From NCBI GenBank assembly GCA_002835545.1, contig PIZK01000031.1, positions 1-64,000 of the forward strand: DNA of 64,000 nt. Reading direction: 5' to 3'. The stretch is from Alteromonadales bacterium alter-6D02 (GTDB lineage: Bacteria; Pseudomonadota; Gammaproteobacteria; Enterobacterales; Psychrobiaceae). The first letter of the stretch is position 1. Every line of letters starts with the position of its first letter. Under the pieces are notes generated by a model. That model was not told where the DNA came from. It did not search any database and was given only the letters and a program-made list of their open reading frames with translations. Below are positions 39,923 through 49,409 of the stretch, piece by piece. Both the position numbers and the translations under genes were made by a program.

Positions 39923-40741
39923 ATGAATAAACAAGGTTCGCTCACGGTTGTCGGCACAGGGATTAAAATTGCTGGCGACATGACACTCAATACTCAAGCG
40001 CAAATCAAGCAGGCCGACATCGTTTTTACTGTGGTGCCAGATAAAGTATCAAAACAATGGCTTGCCAAGTTAAATCCAAATACCGTTGATATGACTGAGT
40101 TTTATGGCAGCAATAAATCACGGTTAATTACCTACAACGAAATGGCCAATGCTCTTGTTGAGTCAGTCAAACAAGGCAACAACGTCTGCGCCGCCTTTTA
40201 CGGTCACCCCGGCGTATTTGCCTATGCAAGTCACTTAGCCATTCGTCAACTAAAAGCCCTAGGCTATCGTGCCAAGATGCAACCGGGCATTTCAGCTGAA
40301 GACTGGTTGGTTGCGGACCTTGGCATAGATCCGGGAAAAAGTGGTTGTATTAGTATTGAAGCGACCCAGTTTCTGTTTTATCAACGCACCATAGACCCCT
40401 ATTCACTCCTCGTGTTATGGCAAATTGGTCTGGTTGGGGATCACACCCTCGCCTTAGATAAGACCGACAACTACCAACGTGGACTAAAAGTGCTCTCGAA
40501 TGAGTTACTTAAATATTATCCGAGCGACCATCAAGTGATAATCTACGAAGCGGCTACGCTAGCATTATTTCCGCCGAGAATAGAACATATTGCCCTAGCG
40601 CAGCTACCTCAGGCGAAGCTCACTGCAATATCAACATTAGCGATTCCTCCTTACCAAGAGGCCCCCCTCGATCTTGCGGTGTTAAAACAACTGGGCTTAA
40701 CACCAGAGGATATCGATAACGCGTTATCCATTGATAAATAA
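39923..40741 (+). CDS. Split borosin peptide alpha-N-methyltransferase (SonM-like)
   Basis: 272 residues with the tetrapyrrole-methylase fold. It is expected to methylate backbone amide nitrogens of the peptide encoded next door, using SAM. It shares the borosin blocks I recall from fungal OphMA: GSLTVVGTGIK (SAM loop), YGSNKSRLITYNEM (catalytic Arg/Tyr segment), YGHPGVFAYASHLA, PGISAEDWLVADLGIDP, IEATQFLF and YSLLVLWQIGLVGD. In fungi the substrate is fused to the enzyme; here the enzyme ends before any core peptide and a separate precursor follows, as in Shewanella oneidensis SonM/SonA. Ribosome site weak. Automated annotation may call it a SAM/tetrapyrrole methyltransferase. Confidence 0.92.
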   Translation: MNKQGSLTVVGTGIKIAGDMTLNTQAQIKQADIVFTVVPDKVSKQWLAKLNPNTVDMTEFYGSNKSRLITYNEMANALVESVKQGNNVCAAFYGHPGVFAYASHLAIRQLKALGYRAKMQPGISAEDWLVADLGIDPGKSGCISIEATQFLFYQRTIDPYSLLVLWQIGLVGDHTLALDKTDNYQRGLKVLSNELLKYYPSDHQVIIYEAATLALFPPRIEHIALAQLPQAKLTAISTLAIPPYQEAPLDLAVLKQLGLTPEDIDNALSIDK

Positions 40742-40811
40742 TTCAATCCTATTACTATAGGGACTCAAATAGATATCAGAAACTCTCTGAAAAGTTAGTA
40801 AGGTATAACAA

Positions 40812-41030
40812 ATGACAGATTTACTCGTAGAATATGTATTAGAACTTAATTCAAACCCTGAAGCACTCGCTGCTCACGAAGCGAACCCTGAGCAAGCTGC
40901 TCGCGACTTCGGCTTAGATGAGGCAGACATTCAGTTAATTCTCGACCAAGATGTAGCAGAGATACAAAAACGCTGCGACTCATCGCCAATTGATACTAAA
41001 GGCACGATGATTATGTTCTTTAAGCCGTAA
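40812..41030 (+). CDS. Borosin precursor peptide (SonA-like)
   Basis: 72 residues. Residues 1-55 form a LigA-like helical recognition domain (YVLELNSNPEALAAHEANP, then ARDFGLDEADIQLILDQD). A short linker (SSPIDTKG) leads to a hydrophobic C-terminus, TMIMFFKP (65-72), the presumed methylated core. SonA is, as I recall, methylated at two hydrophobic residues separated by one position near 63-65; the matching zone here is Met66-Phe69. AGTAAGG precedes the ATG. The methyltransferase ends 70 nt upstream and the TPR hybrid kinase starts 32 nt downstream. No protease or exporter gene is adjacent, so maturation steps are unknown. Confidence 0.88.
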   Translation: MTDLLVEYVLELNSNPEALAAHEANPEQAARDFGLDEADIQLILDQDVAEIQKRCDSSPIDTKGTMIMFFKP

Positions 41031-41062
41031 CCCCACCTCAAGATAAAAGTAGCGTAAATAAT

Positions 41063-43918
41063 ATGCACATGACTTTTAAAATTGTACTGTTTGTCATGAC
41101 GGTGCTTTTATCTTCTGCCTTAACAGCAACTGATAATGTCACTCAAAAAAACCTAACTATTGACAATAAGTTAGCTGAAATTGAACAATTAGCTCTTTCA
41201 GACTTGGAGCAGTCCAAAAAGCTCATCTTAGCAACAAAAGCCTTGTTAGCGCAAAAATCCACACCTGCCCAGCTGGCAACGTTCAATAATTTAACGGCTT
41301 ATACGCATTTATTATCCAGAGAATATGAGCAAGCGTATAAGTACCTCTCTCTCAGCCAAAAGTATGCCCTTGAAGCTAATAATGTTTATGCCCAAGCAGA
41401 ATCGAAACGACTAAAAGGAGTGTTATATTCACTCACCAACCTCCCTGAAGAAAGCCTGCCTTTATTTTTAGAAGCGCTGGCCTTGCATAAACAGTTAGGT
41501 TCAAAAAAAGAGTTTCATACATTACAAGGCATCAGCCTTTACTATCGCAATCAGCATGACTTCAATAAATATTTAGAGTACGGACGCTTGCTTATTGAAC
41601 ACCCGCTTGTAAAAAGTGGCCCCCAATATAAAGGCACCGCCGAATATACTATTGGAGAGGGGCTCTTAAAACTAGGGCAATACGAAGAGGCAAGACCCCA
41701 CTTAATCAACTCGATTCGTATATTAAACAGTATGTCATCCACTTGGGTCAGCGAAGCCTATATTTCATTAGCCGAATTAGAACTGTTAACGGGCAACACT
41801 CAGCAGGCCATCGACATACTAAACACTAGCACAGCCATGGCCACCAAAAATAGTTACTTTGCTGCCCAACTAAAAGCTGAACTACTCAGAGCTAAGGTTC
41901 ATCAAACCATAGGCAATAACACTAAAGCCATTGCTATTTTACAGGCTTTGCTGCCCACCGCTAGACTCCACAAAGATCAAGCGGCAGAGCGCCAAGCTGA
42001 GCAAATGTTCGCCAGCTTATTAGAACAGCAAGGTGATTATAAAGCTGCATTGCAACATCAAATCGCATTTAAGAACATTAGTGATAACATCAATCAGAAA
42101 AACCAACAGAGTAAATCAACCTTCTTACGTGCCCGCTTAGATTTAGAGCATCAAGAGCAACAAATCAAACTGCTCAAACAGCAACAAGAGCAACAAGCGT
42201 TTCAACAAGCTCAAAAGCAACGAACATCTCAACTTCGAGATATTGCATTAGGCCTGTTCATTGTGCTCGTGCTTTTCATGGTTTACTACCTCATTAAAGC
42301 GCACAAAGTGAAGAGAAAAATGCAGCAATTGGCTCTTGAGGCTGAAACCGCAAATAAAGCTAAAAGTAACTTTCTTGCTAAAATGAGCCATGAGATACGC
42401 ACGCCAATGAATGCGATTATCGGCCTAAGTCAGCTGAGTCTCAAAGACGCGCTGTCTGACAAACAGCGTGAAAACATTTCGATGGTCCATGCCTCGTCTC
42501 AATCGTTATTAACCTTACTGAACGATTTATTAGATTTTTCTAAAATTGAGGCGCACAAACTAGAACTCGAACAAGCCGATTTTTCACTGAGCGACTCGAT
42601 AGACCGCTTACTAAATGTCTGTCACTTCAGTGCCCAAGAAAAACAACTTAAGCTCAATATCGTCATTGATAGTGACGTGCCCGATGCGTTTAATGGTGAT
42701 GCGCTGCGCCTTGAGCAAGTGTTAATTAATCTAGTGAATAACGCGATTAAATTTACTGAGCAAGGCGATATCGCGCTTCACATTTCGCTGCTTGAACAAC
42801 AGGGATCGGTTAGTCGCTTATCGTTCGCCGTAACCGATCACGGAATTGGTATCGCCGAAGAGCAGCTCGATAAGCTATTTCAAGCGTTCTCTCAATCTGA
42901 CAACTCTATCACTCGGCGCTATGGCGGCACTGGATTAGGGTTAGTCATCTGTAAAGAAATCGTCGAGTTGATGTCTGGCAGTATCCATGTCACCAGTGAA
43001 CTCGGCAAAGGGTCGTGCTTTAGCTTTAATGTCGTTCTTTCTAGCGGCAGTGACGTTAATTCTTCATTAATGAACCCAGCAGTCGTTAGTTTACCAGCAT
43101 TCAAAATCTTAATCGTTGATGATAGCAAAAGCTCTCGAGCGCTATTGAGTGATATGCTAAACAAATTCAACCTCGAGGTTGAGCAAGCACAGGGGGGGCT
43201 CGAAGCCTTAGAAATATTAAAACAAGCGGTCACCGAACAAGCTCCCTTTGATGTCGTATTGATGGACTGGCGCATGCCCGGTCTGGATGGCTTTGAATCG
43301 ATTCGCATCATCAATCAAGTGATCACAGACAATTTACCGCACTTTATCTTAATTTCTTCGTTTGATAAGAGTGACGCTGCTGATTTAAGTCGCACGACCC
43401 CCGTTGCCGATATTTTAGAGAAACCAGTCAAGCCTACACAATTAATCGCGAGCTTAGCCAAACTTGAAAAGGCCACATCAGCTCCCACGCTTCCAAAGCC
43501 AACAATAGAAAATAATGACTCTAATTCAGCGCATTTAAATTTACTGCTAGCTGAAGATAACCTGATTAATCAACGGGTCATTCAAGGGTTTTTAGAAGAT
43601 CTTAATGTCACTATCGATTGTGTCAACAACGGCTTAGAAGCCGTTAAAGCCGTGCAAAAACAACACTACGATCTTGTGTTAATGGATGTGCAAATGCCGC
43701 AAATGGATGGGCTAGAAGCGACCCAAATGATCCGTCAAAAGTTTAATAATGATACGCCTATTATTGCCATGACCGCGCACAGCACCAAAGAAGACGAAGA
43801 GAAGAGTTTAAACGCTGGCATGAATATGCACCTAACCAAACCCGTCGATTCCAAAGCATTAATTGCACTAGTTCATGATTTAATGGAAAAAAAAGCAATG
43901 GCCAATACATCGGTTTAA
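41063..43918 (+). CDS. TPR-sensor hybrid histidine kinase
   Basis: 951 residues. A signal peptide or N-terminal helix (1-22) precedes periplasmic TPR-like repeats (about 60-350), a Gln-rich coiled coil, a membrane helix (about 393-412), HisKA with His443 (KMSHEIRTPMNAIIG), HATPase (DHGIGIAEEQ, GGTGLGL) and two receiver domains (from about 680, VDDSKSS/MDWRMPG; from about 826, AEDNLIN/MDVQMPQ). No output domain. TPRs in the periplasm bind peptides or proteins, and the gene follows the borosin precursor by 32 bp, so it could sense the N-methylated product; that is inference. An ATG two codons later is an alternative start. Confidence 0.93.
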   Translation: MHMTFKIVLFVMTVLLSSALTATDNVTQKNLTIDNKLAEIEQLALSDLEQSKKLILATKALLAQKSTPAQLATFNNLTAYTHLLSREYEQAYKYLSLSQKYALEANNVYAQAESKRLKGVLYSLTNLPEESLPLFLEALALHKQLGSKKEFHTLQGISLYYRNQHDFNKYLEYGRLLIEHPLVKSGPQYKGTAEYTIGEGLLKLGQYEEARPHLINSIRILNSMSSTWVSEAYISLAELELLTGNTQQAIDILNTSTAMATKNSYFAAQLKAELLRAKVHQTIGNNTKAIAILQALLPTARLHKDQAAERQAEQMFASLLEQQGDYKAALQHQIAFKNISDNINQKNQQSKSTFLRARLDLEHQEQQIKLLKQQQEQQAFQQAQKQRTSQLRDIALGLFIVLVLFMVYYLIKAHKVKRKMQQLALEAETANKAKSNFLAKMSHEIRTPMNAIIGLSQLSLKDALSDKQRENISMVHASSQSLLTLLNDLLDFSKIEAHKLELEQADFSLSDSIDRLLNVCHFSAQEKQLKLNIVIDSDVPDAFNGDALRLEQVLINLVNNAIKFTEQGDIALHISLLEQQGSVSRLSFAVTDHGIGIAEEQLDKLFQAFSQSDNSITRRYGGTGLGLVICKEIVELMSGSIHVTSELGKGSCFSFNVVLSSGSDVNSSLMNPAVVSLPAFKILIVDDSKSSRALLSDMLNKFNLEVEQAQGGLEALEILKQAVTEQAPFDVVLMDWRMPGLDGFESIRIINQVITDNLPHFILISSFDKSDAADLSRTTPVADILEKPVKPTQLIASLAKLEKATSAPTLPKPTIENNDSNSAHLNLLLAEDNLINQRVIQGFLEDLNVTIDCVNNGLEAVKAVQKQHYDLVLMDVQMPQMDGLEATQMIRQKFNNDTPIIAMTAHSTKEDEEKSLNAGMNMHLTKPVDSKALIALVHDLMEKKAMANTSV

Positions 43919-44198
43919 AATAATTTATCCTCTCACCGCCCCAAACACGGGCTGTTGATTCGAATAAGCAGTTACCGCAGTTAGAACAAATAGTTGCAAT
44001 ATTGGGTTGCCACTATCATCCTGACGATGCCACGTTAAGCCTTCCGTCACTTAACGTTTAACGGAGTCTTTACTTCACATTAACGAAAGCGATTAGCGTG
44101 ATCAACCTCTCGTTTTGATAGGATAAAGCTGTAACGTTCGTACAGCGTTAATAGAAGGGTTATAATCTAGCCGCTTTCAACTATTTCAAGGCCTTAAC

Positions 44199-45458
44199 GT
44201 GAAACATATCACCCTCTTACTGCTCACTAGCGTCTTAATCGCTTGCAGCCACCAGCCTGATATTTACAACACTACCAACCAATCTCAGAATAATGAACAA
44301 AGTCATCAAGCACCGTATGTGCTCTTGGTATCCATTGATGGCTTTCGCTGGGATTACATTGAGAAGTACCAGCCACCCTTTTTAAGCCAGTTCGCTAAGA
44401 ACAGTGCCAGCCTAAAGTCACTACAGCCTTCGTTTCCAACTAAGACCTTTCCTAATCATTTATCCATTGTAACCGGGTCATACCCACAACATCACGGTAT
44501 CTTAAACAATCGCTTTCATGCTCCCGATCTCAATAAAGATTATTCAATTTCCGACCCTACTGCTGTAACTAATGGTGATTTCTATTTACGAAAACCTATT
44601 TGGGTTATGGCCGAAGAGCAAGGAATGAGAACCGCCAGTTTCTTTTGGCCAGGCTCTGAAGCTAAAATTTTTGGAAAAAAGCCAACGTACTTTGTCAACT
44701 ATGACCACAATGCACCACACCAACCTAGACTAGATACGGTTGTAAATTGGTTTAAGCTGTCAGCAGCGCGCCGACCACACTTTGTCACTACCTACTTTCA
44801 CGATGTTGATAGTGCTGGTCATCACTATGGCCCTAACTCACCACAAGTCGCTGCGGCCATTAGTAAAGTGGATAGCTCTTTACAGCAACTCCATCATGAA
44901 CTTACAAAGCTTGATATTGCCGTCAACATAGTCATTGTGTCTGATCATGGCATGGCACAACATAACACTGGAAATTTTGAAACTCTCCCGAAAGGCTTGC
45001 AACAGCAATTCTTTAGTAAAGGCAAAGGGCCTATCGTTCACCTTTATCACAACAATAAAGTGCCATCGCTGCGTCAAGCTGATATCACTCAAGCTTTAAC
45101 GCAATTAAACCAACAAGCACAACATTACCGTTGCTTTGAATATCAAACGATCCCCGTTAAATTTAATGCTCACAAGTCACAACGCATTGGTGATATTACC
45201 TGCTTGGCCAATCAAGGCTGGGCAATTGGCTTTAGTGAACACCGAATTAAGGGAGACCACGGTTGGAGTCAATTCGCGAGTAAAGATATGGACGGGATTT
45301 TCTATGCGTCGGGTCCAGCTTTCAAGCAAGGTTATCAACACCCAACAACGGAAAACATCCATATCATGCCATTATTAGCACACATATTAGGACTGCAAGT
45401 TACAGGACCAATTGACGGTAAACTGGAACAATTAACCCCATTACTCATCGATAAATAA
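44199..45458 (+). CDS. Alkaline-phosphatase-superfamily phosphodiesterase (NPP type), lipoprotein
   Basis: 419 residues from a GTG start with a lipobox (LIAC). The family core reads LVSIDGFRWDYI (metal-binding Asp), PTKTFPNHLSIVTG (nucleophile Thr), FHDVDSAGHHYGP, VSDHGM and KGDHGW. These match nucleotide pyrophosphatase/phosphodiesterases, which hydrolyse nucleotide or lipid phosphodiesters with two zinc ions. Probably periplasmic or surface exposed. The 280-bp gap before it has no gene but has repeated AACGTT-type motifs, including an ACGTTAAG/CTTAACGT inverted repeat at 44032-44057. Confidence 0.92.
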   Translation: MKHITLLLLTSVLIACSHQPDIYNTTNQSQNNEQSHQAPYVLLVSIDGFRWDYIEKYQPPFLSQFAKNSASLKSLQPSFPTKTFPNHLSIVTGSYPQHHGILNNRFHAPDLNKDYSISDPTAVTNGDFYLRKPIWVMAEEQGMRTASFFWPGSEAKIFGKKPTYFVNYDHNAPHQPRLDTVVNWFKLSAARRPHFVTTYFHDVDSAGHHYGPNSPQVAAAISKVDSSLQQLHHELTKLDIAVNIVIVSDHGMAQHNTGNFETLPKGLQQQFFSKGKGPIVHLYHNNKVPSLRQADITQALTQLNQQAQHYRCFEYQTIPVKFNAHKSQRIGDITCLANQGWAIGFSEHRIKGDHGWSQFASKDMDGIFYASGPAFKQGYQHPTTENIHIMPLLAHILGLQVTGPIDGKLEQLTPLLIDK

Positions 45459-45472
45459 ATCGTTCAAAACCA

Positions 45473-45511
45473 GCAAACGCTTCAAATATTTAATTTATTT
45501 GAAGCGTTTGC
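45473..45511. terminator. Bidirectional hairpin terminator
   Basis: A 16-bp perfect stem (GCAAACGCTTCAAATA and its complement) with a 7-nt loop between convergent genes, followed by TTTAG. T-runs are short, but the stem is strong. Confidence 0.75.
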
Positions 45512-45537
45512 TTTAGTATTAACATTGGCATTAAGTA

Positions 45538-47268
45538 TTAATGACTCTGCACTCTAAAGACCTTATCGCCAACTCTTACGTCTTGATAGCGTGCCGGTTG
45601 CAATTCAAACGCTCCTTGCCTTAACGATTCTAATAACACGCCTCGCTGTTCGTCATTGCCCCCATTGTTCGGTAAATATCCCGTCACTTGCCAACGATTA
45701 TTAACCTCATCAAGGATTTCAATGTTGCCCCAATTGTTGTTATCAAAGAATAACACCTCACTTTCTCCATCAGAGTTTAAGTCAATCGGAAATAAAGCAC
45801 AGGCTTTCTCAAGACAACTCGCCACCTCAATTAAGCTAGCAAGGCGCTCTGCTGAAATTAATGGTTGCAGGGGCCACACAAATTTAGCCTCAGCTTTGTT
45901 CAAGTCATGCAAGGCATCCTGCCATTGCCACGCACTCTCACTCAATGCTAATAGGGTCAATCGGCTGTTAATTACCTCAAATTCAGAGTGTGTTGTGTCA
46001 TTCGCTAATTGTTCGAGTGCTTCCTGCCCAACTTGTCCCATGCCAAATTTTAACGCACCATAATCAAATTCCAGAGCAGTGACTTGCTGTTGATGTAAAC
46101 GCGCTAACTGACTATTCACACTCACCGTAAGCGGATTAAGCCACGGTGAATGACCAACCGATAACATTATAATGACGAGGCCTGTACTCATCACATTAGC
46201 CCGCTTTAACCAACAAAAGCTTGCTTGTGGCTTTATTAGCAGCGTTAAGTAGCTCAAGACGTATGCACCAATGCCCATCACCGCAAAACTTAAATACACC
46301 CGCGGTGGTGTCCAGCCATATTGCCCAACACGCAAAGAGACCGAATAAGCAGCAATCACAATTAAGATACTCAATGAGGCGATGCTGGCCAACACCAACC
46401 AACGGACGGCGCTCGGGTAAGGAAAATGTAAACACTGACTGTCTAGCGCTTCTTTTGGGTAACAAGCACCATTGAATAAGAAAATATTTAATGCAATCAG
46501 TACTAAAATTAGCGGGGTCGCGAACCCTGTTGACCACACCCCGTCTAAGCCAGAAAAAGGCAAGTTGGCCACAAAGATGACGGTTAAAAATGCCACTAGC
46601 GGTAGGAGCATTTTACAGATAGATAACAGCAAACTTTTTAATGAGGTGATGATATTTTGATAGCTCATCGCCATATATAGACCCACACCAAAAGCAGCTC
46701 CAAGCGTTGGCCAAGCAAACCATTCGTGATAAAAGATATCCTCAAACACTGCAATACCAATCACCGAAAACAGTGTCACCCACAACACAATAACGAGCCA
46801 ATATAAGCTAGTAAAAAACAAGGCAAAGCCAACAATTAACACATTACTCCAGCTATGAACGAACAGCTGATGATAGGCATCATTACACCAAGAGTTTGGC
46901 TGCGTAAAACCTGCAGCGCTAAGCTGAATAAAAGGTAAAGTGATATAACTTAAAACTAGCGCACTCACTACCCATAATGGATATAACTCATCAACATCTT
47001 GTAAGGCGACATAATACGAGGTGAAGCCTAGAAACATGCTTAATACGAAAAGCGGCAACCAACTGTATCGACGACTAACCGTCGACACATTGCTTTGCAA
47101 CACCTCTGGGCACAATTGAAGAAAAAGTAACATCGACATTAATCCCATATCGATACCTAGCAATAACGTTTGGTGGGCTTGCCATGAATCCCACCATGCA
47201 ATATTTAACGCCAGCAATATACCTTGTAACATACCTAACAAAACGTGCACACTTAATCGATAAGGCAT
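45538..47268 (-). CDS. Polytopic membrane protein (DUF4153-like)
   Basis: 576 residues from the ATG preceded by AAGGAAAG; a TTG 23 codons upstream has no such site. About ten membrane helices fill residues 1-385, followed by a soluble domain of about 180 residues. The membrane part resembles DUF4153 proteins. The soluble part contains DLNSDGESEVLFFD, a calcium-loop-like motif of the kind seen in FG-GAP repeats. Function unknown; the soluble part is probably periplasmic. Confidence 0.8.
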   Translation of the reverse strand: MPYRLSVHVLLGMLQGILLALNIAWWDSWQAHQTLLLGIDMGLMSMLLFLQLCPEVLQSNVSTVSRRYSWLPLFVLSMFLGFTSYYVALQDVDELYPLWVVSALVLSYITLPFIQLSAAGFTQPNSWCNDAYHQLFVHSWSNVLIVGFALFFTSLYWLVIVLWVTLFSVIGIAVFEDIFYHEWFAWPTLGAAFGVGLYMAMSYQNIITSLKSLLLSICKMLLPLVAFLTVIFVANLPFSGLDGVWSTGFATPLILVLIALNIFLFNGACYPKEALDSQCLHFPYPSAVRWLVLASIASLSILIVIAAYSVSLRVGQYGWTPPRVYLSFAVMGIGAYVLSYLTLLIKPQASFCWLKRANVMSTGLVIIMLSVGHSPWLNPLTVSVNSQLARLHQQQVTALEFDYGALKFGMGQVGQEALEQLANDTTHSEFEVINSRLTLLALSESAWQWQDALHDLNKAEAKFVWPLQPLISAERLASLIEVASCLEKACALFPIDLNSDGESEVLFFDNNNWGNIEILDEVNNRWQVTGYLPNNGGNDEQRGVLLESLRQGAFELQPARYQDVRVGDKVFRVQSH

Positions 47269-47426
47269 TACTTTCCTTAGAGTTATATAATTTTTATCAT
47301 CATAAACAACCCTAGCTGACTTAACGATGAACACCAAGATAAATTAAGAAATATATCTATGGTCAGGCGCAATTGGTCAACCATATTGTTATAATCTGCT
47401 TATGATTCCCCGATAAAGAAACAGCC

Positions 47427-47927
47427 ATGAGTTACACGCCATTAGATCAACACAAGAAAGCTTGGATTTTCCGTCAACACAGCTTACCTATTAGCGAAGA
47501 AGACAAAGCCAAAATTAAACCAATGGAAGCCCAGCGTGCGACTGTATTTTGGAATACCTTTATCAGTAAACAAGTGGACCACCCTGATTTTTTCAAGAAA
47601 GGTGACTGGCCATTCAATCCAAACACATGGTTTGAACAAGGAAAATGGGAACCCACTTGGGACAGTGACGAGAGTGATTTACCCGAGTTAATTTTAGAAC
47701 ACTTAACATGGCCAAATAATACGGTGGTCTATTTTTGTAATGACCGACAGCATGTCATTGAAACCACATGGGAAGTTTTTAAGCGCTGTTGGAAAAATTT
47801 CTTATTTATGGACGATGGGCCTTTATTGGTGGGAAAAAAACGTGATCAGGCAGTACAGTTTATGTCAAATGGTACCTTCCGCGTCGGTACAAAAGTTGTG
47901 AATCCAGCCAAGACATCTGTGCAATAA
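47427..47927 (+). CDS. DUF2947-like protein
   Basis: 166 residues, rich in Trp, Phe and Asp, with no signal peptide. From memory it resembles DUF2947 proteins of Vibrio/Shewanella-type genomes. Its last base is shared with the start codon of rlmF (TAATG), so the two are translationally coupled. A role linked to rRNA modification is possible only by association. Confidence 0.78.
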   Translation: MSYTPLDQHKKAWIFRQHSLPISEEDKAKIKPMEAQRATVFWNTFISKQVDHPDFFKKGDWPFNPNTWFEQGKWEPTWDSDESDLPELILEHLTWPNNTVVYFCNDRQHVIETTWEVFKRCWKNFLFMDDGPLLVGKKRDQAVQFMSNGTFRVGTKVVNPAKTSVQ

Positions 47928-48883
47928 TGACAACTAAAGCGGCATTAAAAAACAAATTACATCCAAGAAATCGCCATAAAAATGGCTATGACTTTGATGC
48001 GCTATGTAAAACCTCACCAGCCCTTGCCCAGTTTGTTGCGCCAAACAGGTTTGGCAACGCATCAATTGACTTTGCCAATGCTAATGCAGTAAAAGCGCTA
48101 AATGCCGCCATTTTAAAGCTGCAATATAAACTAGAGCACTGGGATATTCCCCAGGGCTTCTTATGCCCACCTATTCCTGGGCGAGTGGACTATATTCATT
48201 ACTTAGCCGATTTATTACGCCAAACTAATAATGACAAAGTCCCTGCAGGAAAAAAAATCACAGGGCTTGATATTGGTACTGGCGCAAGTTGTATTTACCC
48301 AGTTTTAGGACAGCGTGAATATGGTTGGCACTTTGTGGCTTCAGATATCGACCCTATATCGATTAAATCAAGCCAATTGATTATTGAGAGTAACCAAGGC
48401 CTAGATTCGACTGTTAGTACACGGTTACAACCAAACGCAAACGCCATTTTCGAAGGGATCATTAACGCCAGTGAATACTTCGATTTTACCTTGTGCAACC
48501 CGCCATTTCACAAGTCATTAGCAGATGCAGCGGTTGGCTCACAACGTAAGCGACACAATCTAGGAACCAATAAACAGCATCAAGACAAGCTGAACTTTGG
48601 TGGTCAAAAGGCCGAACTGTGGTGTCCTGGTGGCGAGCTCACCTTTATTCGTAATATGATTAAAGAAAGCAAGAGTTATGGCCATCAAGTCTTATGGTTT
48701 ACTGCGTTAGTCTCAAAGAAAGATAATTTAAGGCCGTTGAAACAAAGCCTCAAAAAAGCACATGCGAGTGACGTCAAAGTAGTGAGCATGGCGCAAGGCC
48801 AGAAGACTAGCCGCTTTATTGCATGGACATTTTTGAATAAGGCCCAACAACAAACATGGTGTGAAGAAAGGTTTAGTGACTAA
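47927..48883 (+). CDS. rlmF: 23S rRNA (adenine(1618)-N6)-methyltransferase
   Basis: Methylates A1618 of 23S rRNA with SAM. 318 residues. N-terminal LHPRNRHKNGYDFDAL is characteristic of RlmF. The SAM motif LDIGTGASCIYP and the catalytic NPPF motif (CNPPFHKSLADA) are intact, followed by GGELTFI. Coupled to the DUF2947 gene through TAATG. Confidence 0.95.
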   Translation: MTTKAALKNKLHPRNRHKNGYDFDALCKTSPALAQFVAPNRFGNASIDFANANAVKALNAAILKLQYKLEHWDIPQGFLCPPIPGRVDYIHYLADLLRQTNNDKVPAGKKITGLDIGTGASCIYPVLGQREYGWHFVASDIDPISIKSSQLIIESNQGLDSTVSTRLQPNANAIFEGIINASEYFDFTLCNPPFHKSLADAAVGSQRKRHNLGTNKQHQDKLNFGGQKAELWCPGGELTFIRNMIKESKSYGHQVLWFTALVSKKDNLRPLKQSLKKAHASDVKVVSMAQGQKTSRFIAWTFLNKAQQQTWCEERFSD

Positions 48884-48919
48884 TATAACGCTTACCGCTA
48901 CCTAATAACTCACAGCTTC

Positions 48920-49385
48920 CACCCTGAAAATGTTTACTCAGGACCTCTCAGCCGGTCATCCTGAAAGTGTTTACTCAGGATCTTTGTTTTCAGTAAAGCG
49001 AGATTCCGGCTAAAAACCTGCCGGAACAACGAGGTTGGGGTTGTCACAGCCTTCACACTGACTATGTTTACTCAGACCTCACAGCCGGTCATCCTGAAAG
49101 TGTTTACTCAGGACCCCTCAACCAGTCATCCTGAAAATGTTTAATTCAGGATCTTTGTTTTCAGTAAAGCGAGATTCCGGCTAAAAACCTGCCGGAACGA
49201 CGAGGTTGGGATTGTCACAGTCTTCACACTGACTACTTTTACTCAGACCTCTCAGCCGGTCATCCTGAAAGTGTTTACTCAGGACCCCTCAACCAGTCAT
49301 CATGAAAGTGTTTAATTCAGGATCTTTGTTTTCAGTAAAGCGAGGTTCCGGCTAAAAACCTGCCGGAACGACGGGGTTGGGGTAT
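48920..49385 (-). repeat. Two-hairpin repeat cluster 3 (inverted orientation)
   Basis: A and B modules appear here as reverse complements: CATCCTGAAAGTGTTTACTCAGGA followed by GATTCCGGC...GCCGGAAC, but with each named part kept short. Units recur at 48951, 49084 and 49255; the last two are 171 bp apart. It is the only cluster in the window in this orientation. It follows rlmF and ends 25 bp before a small minus-strand gene. Confidence 0.88.
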
Positions 49386-49409
49386 GACGAGTGACATTAG
49401 ATTCAGCTA

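Noticed and set aside
39923-40741. Methyltransferase as a cobalamin or siroheme tetrapyrrole enzyme
   Set aside because: The fold is shared, but YGSNKSR, YGHPGVFA and PGISAEDWL are borosin-type blocks and no tetrapyrrole genes are adjacent.
40812-41030. Precursor read as an aromatic-ring dioxygenase LigA subunit
   Set aside because: LigA-like similarity covers only the helical recognition domain; no LigB partner is present, and the adjacent borosin methyltransferase explains it better.
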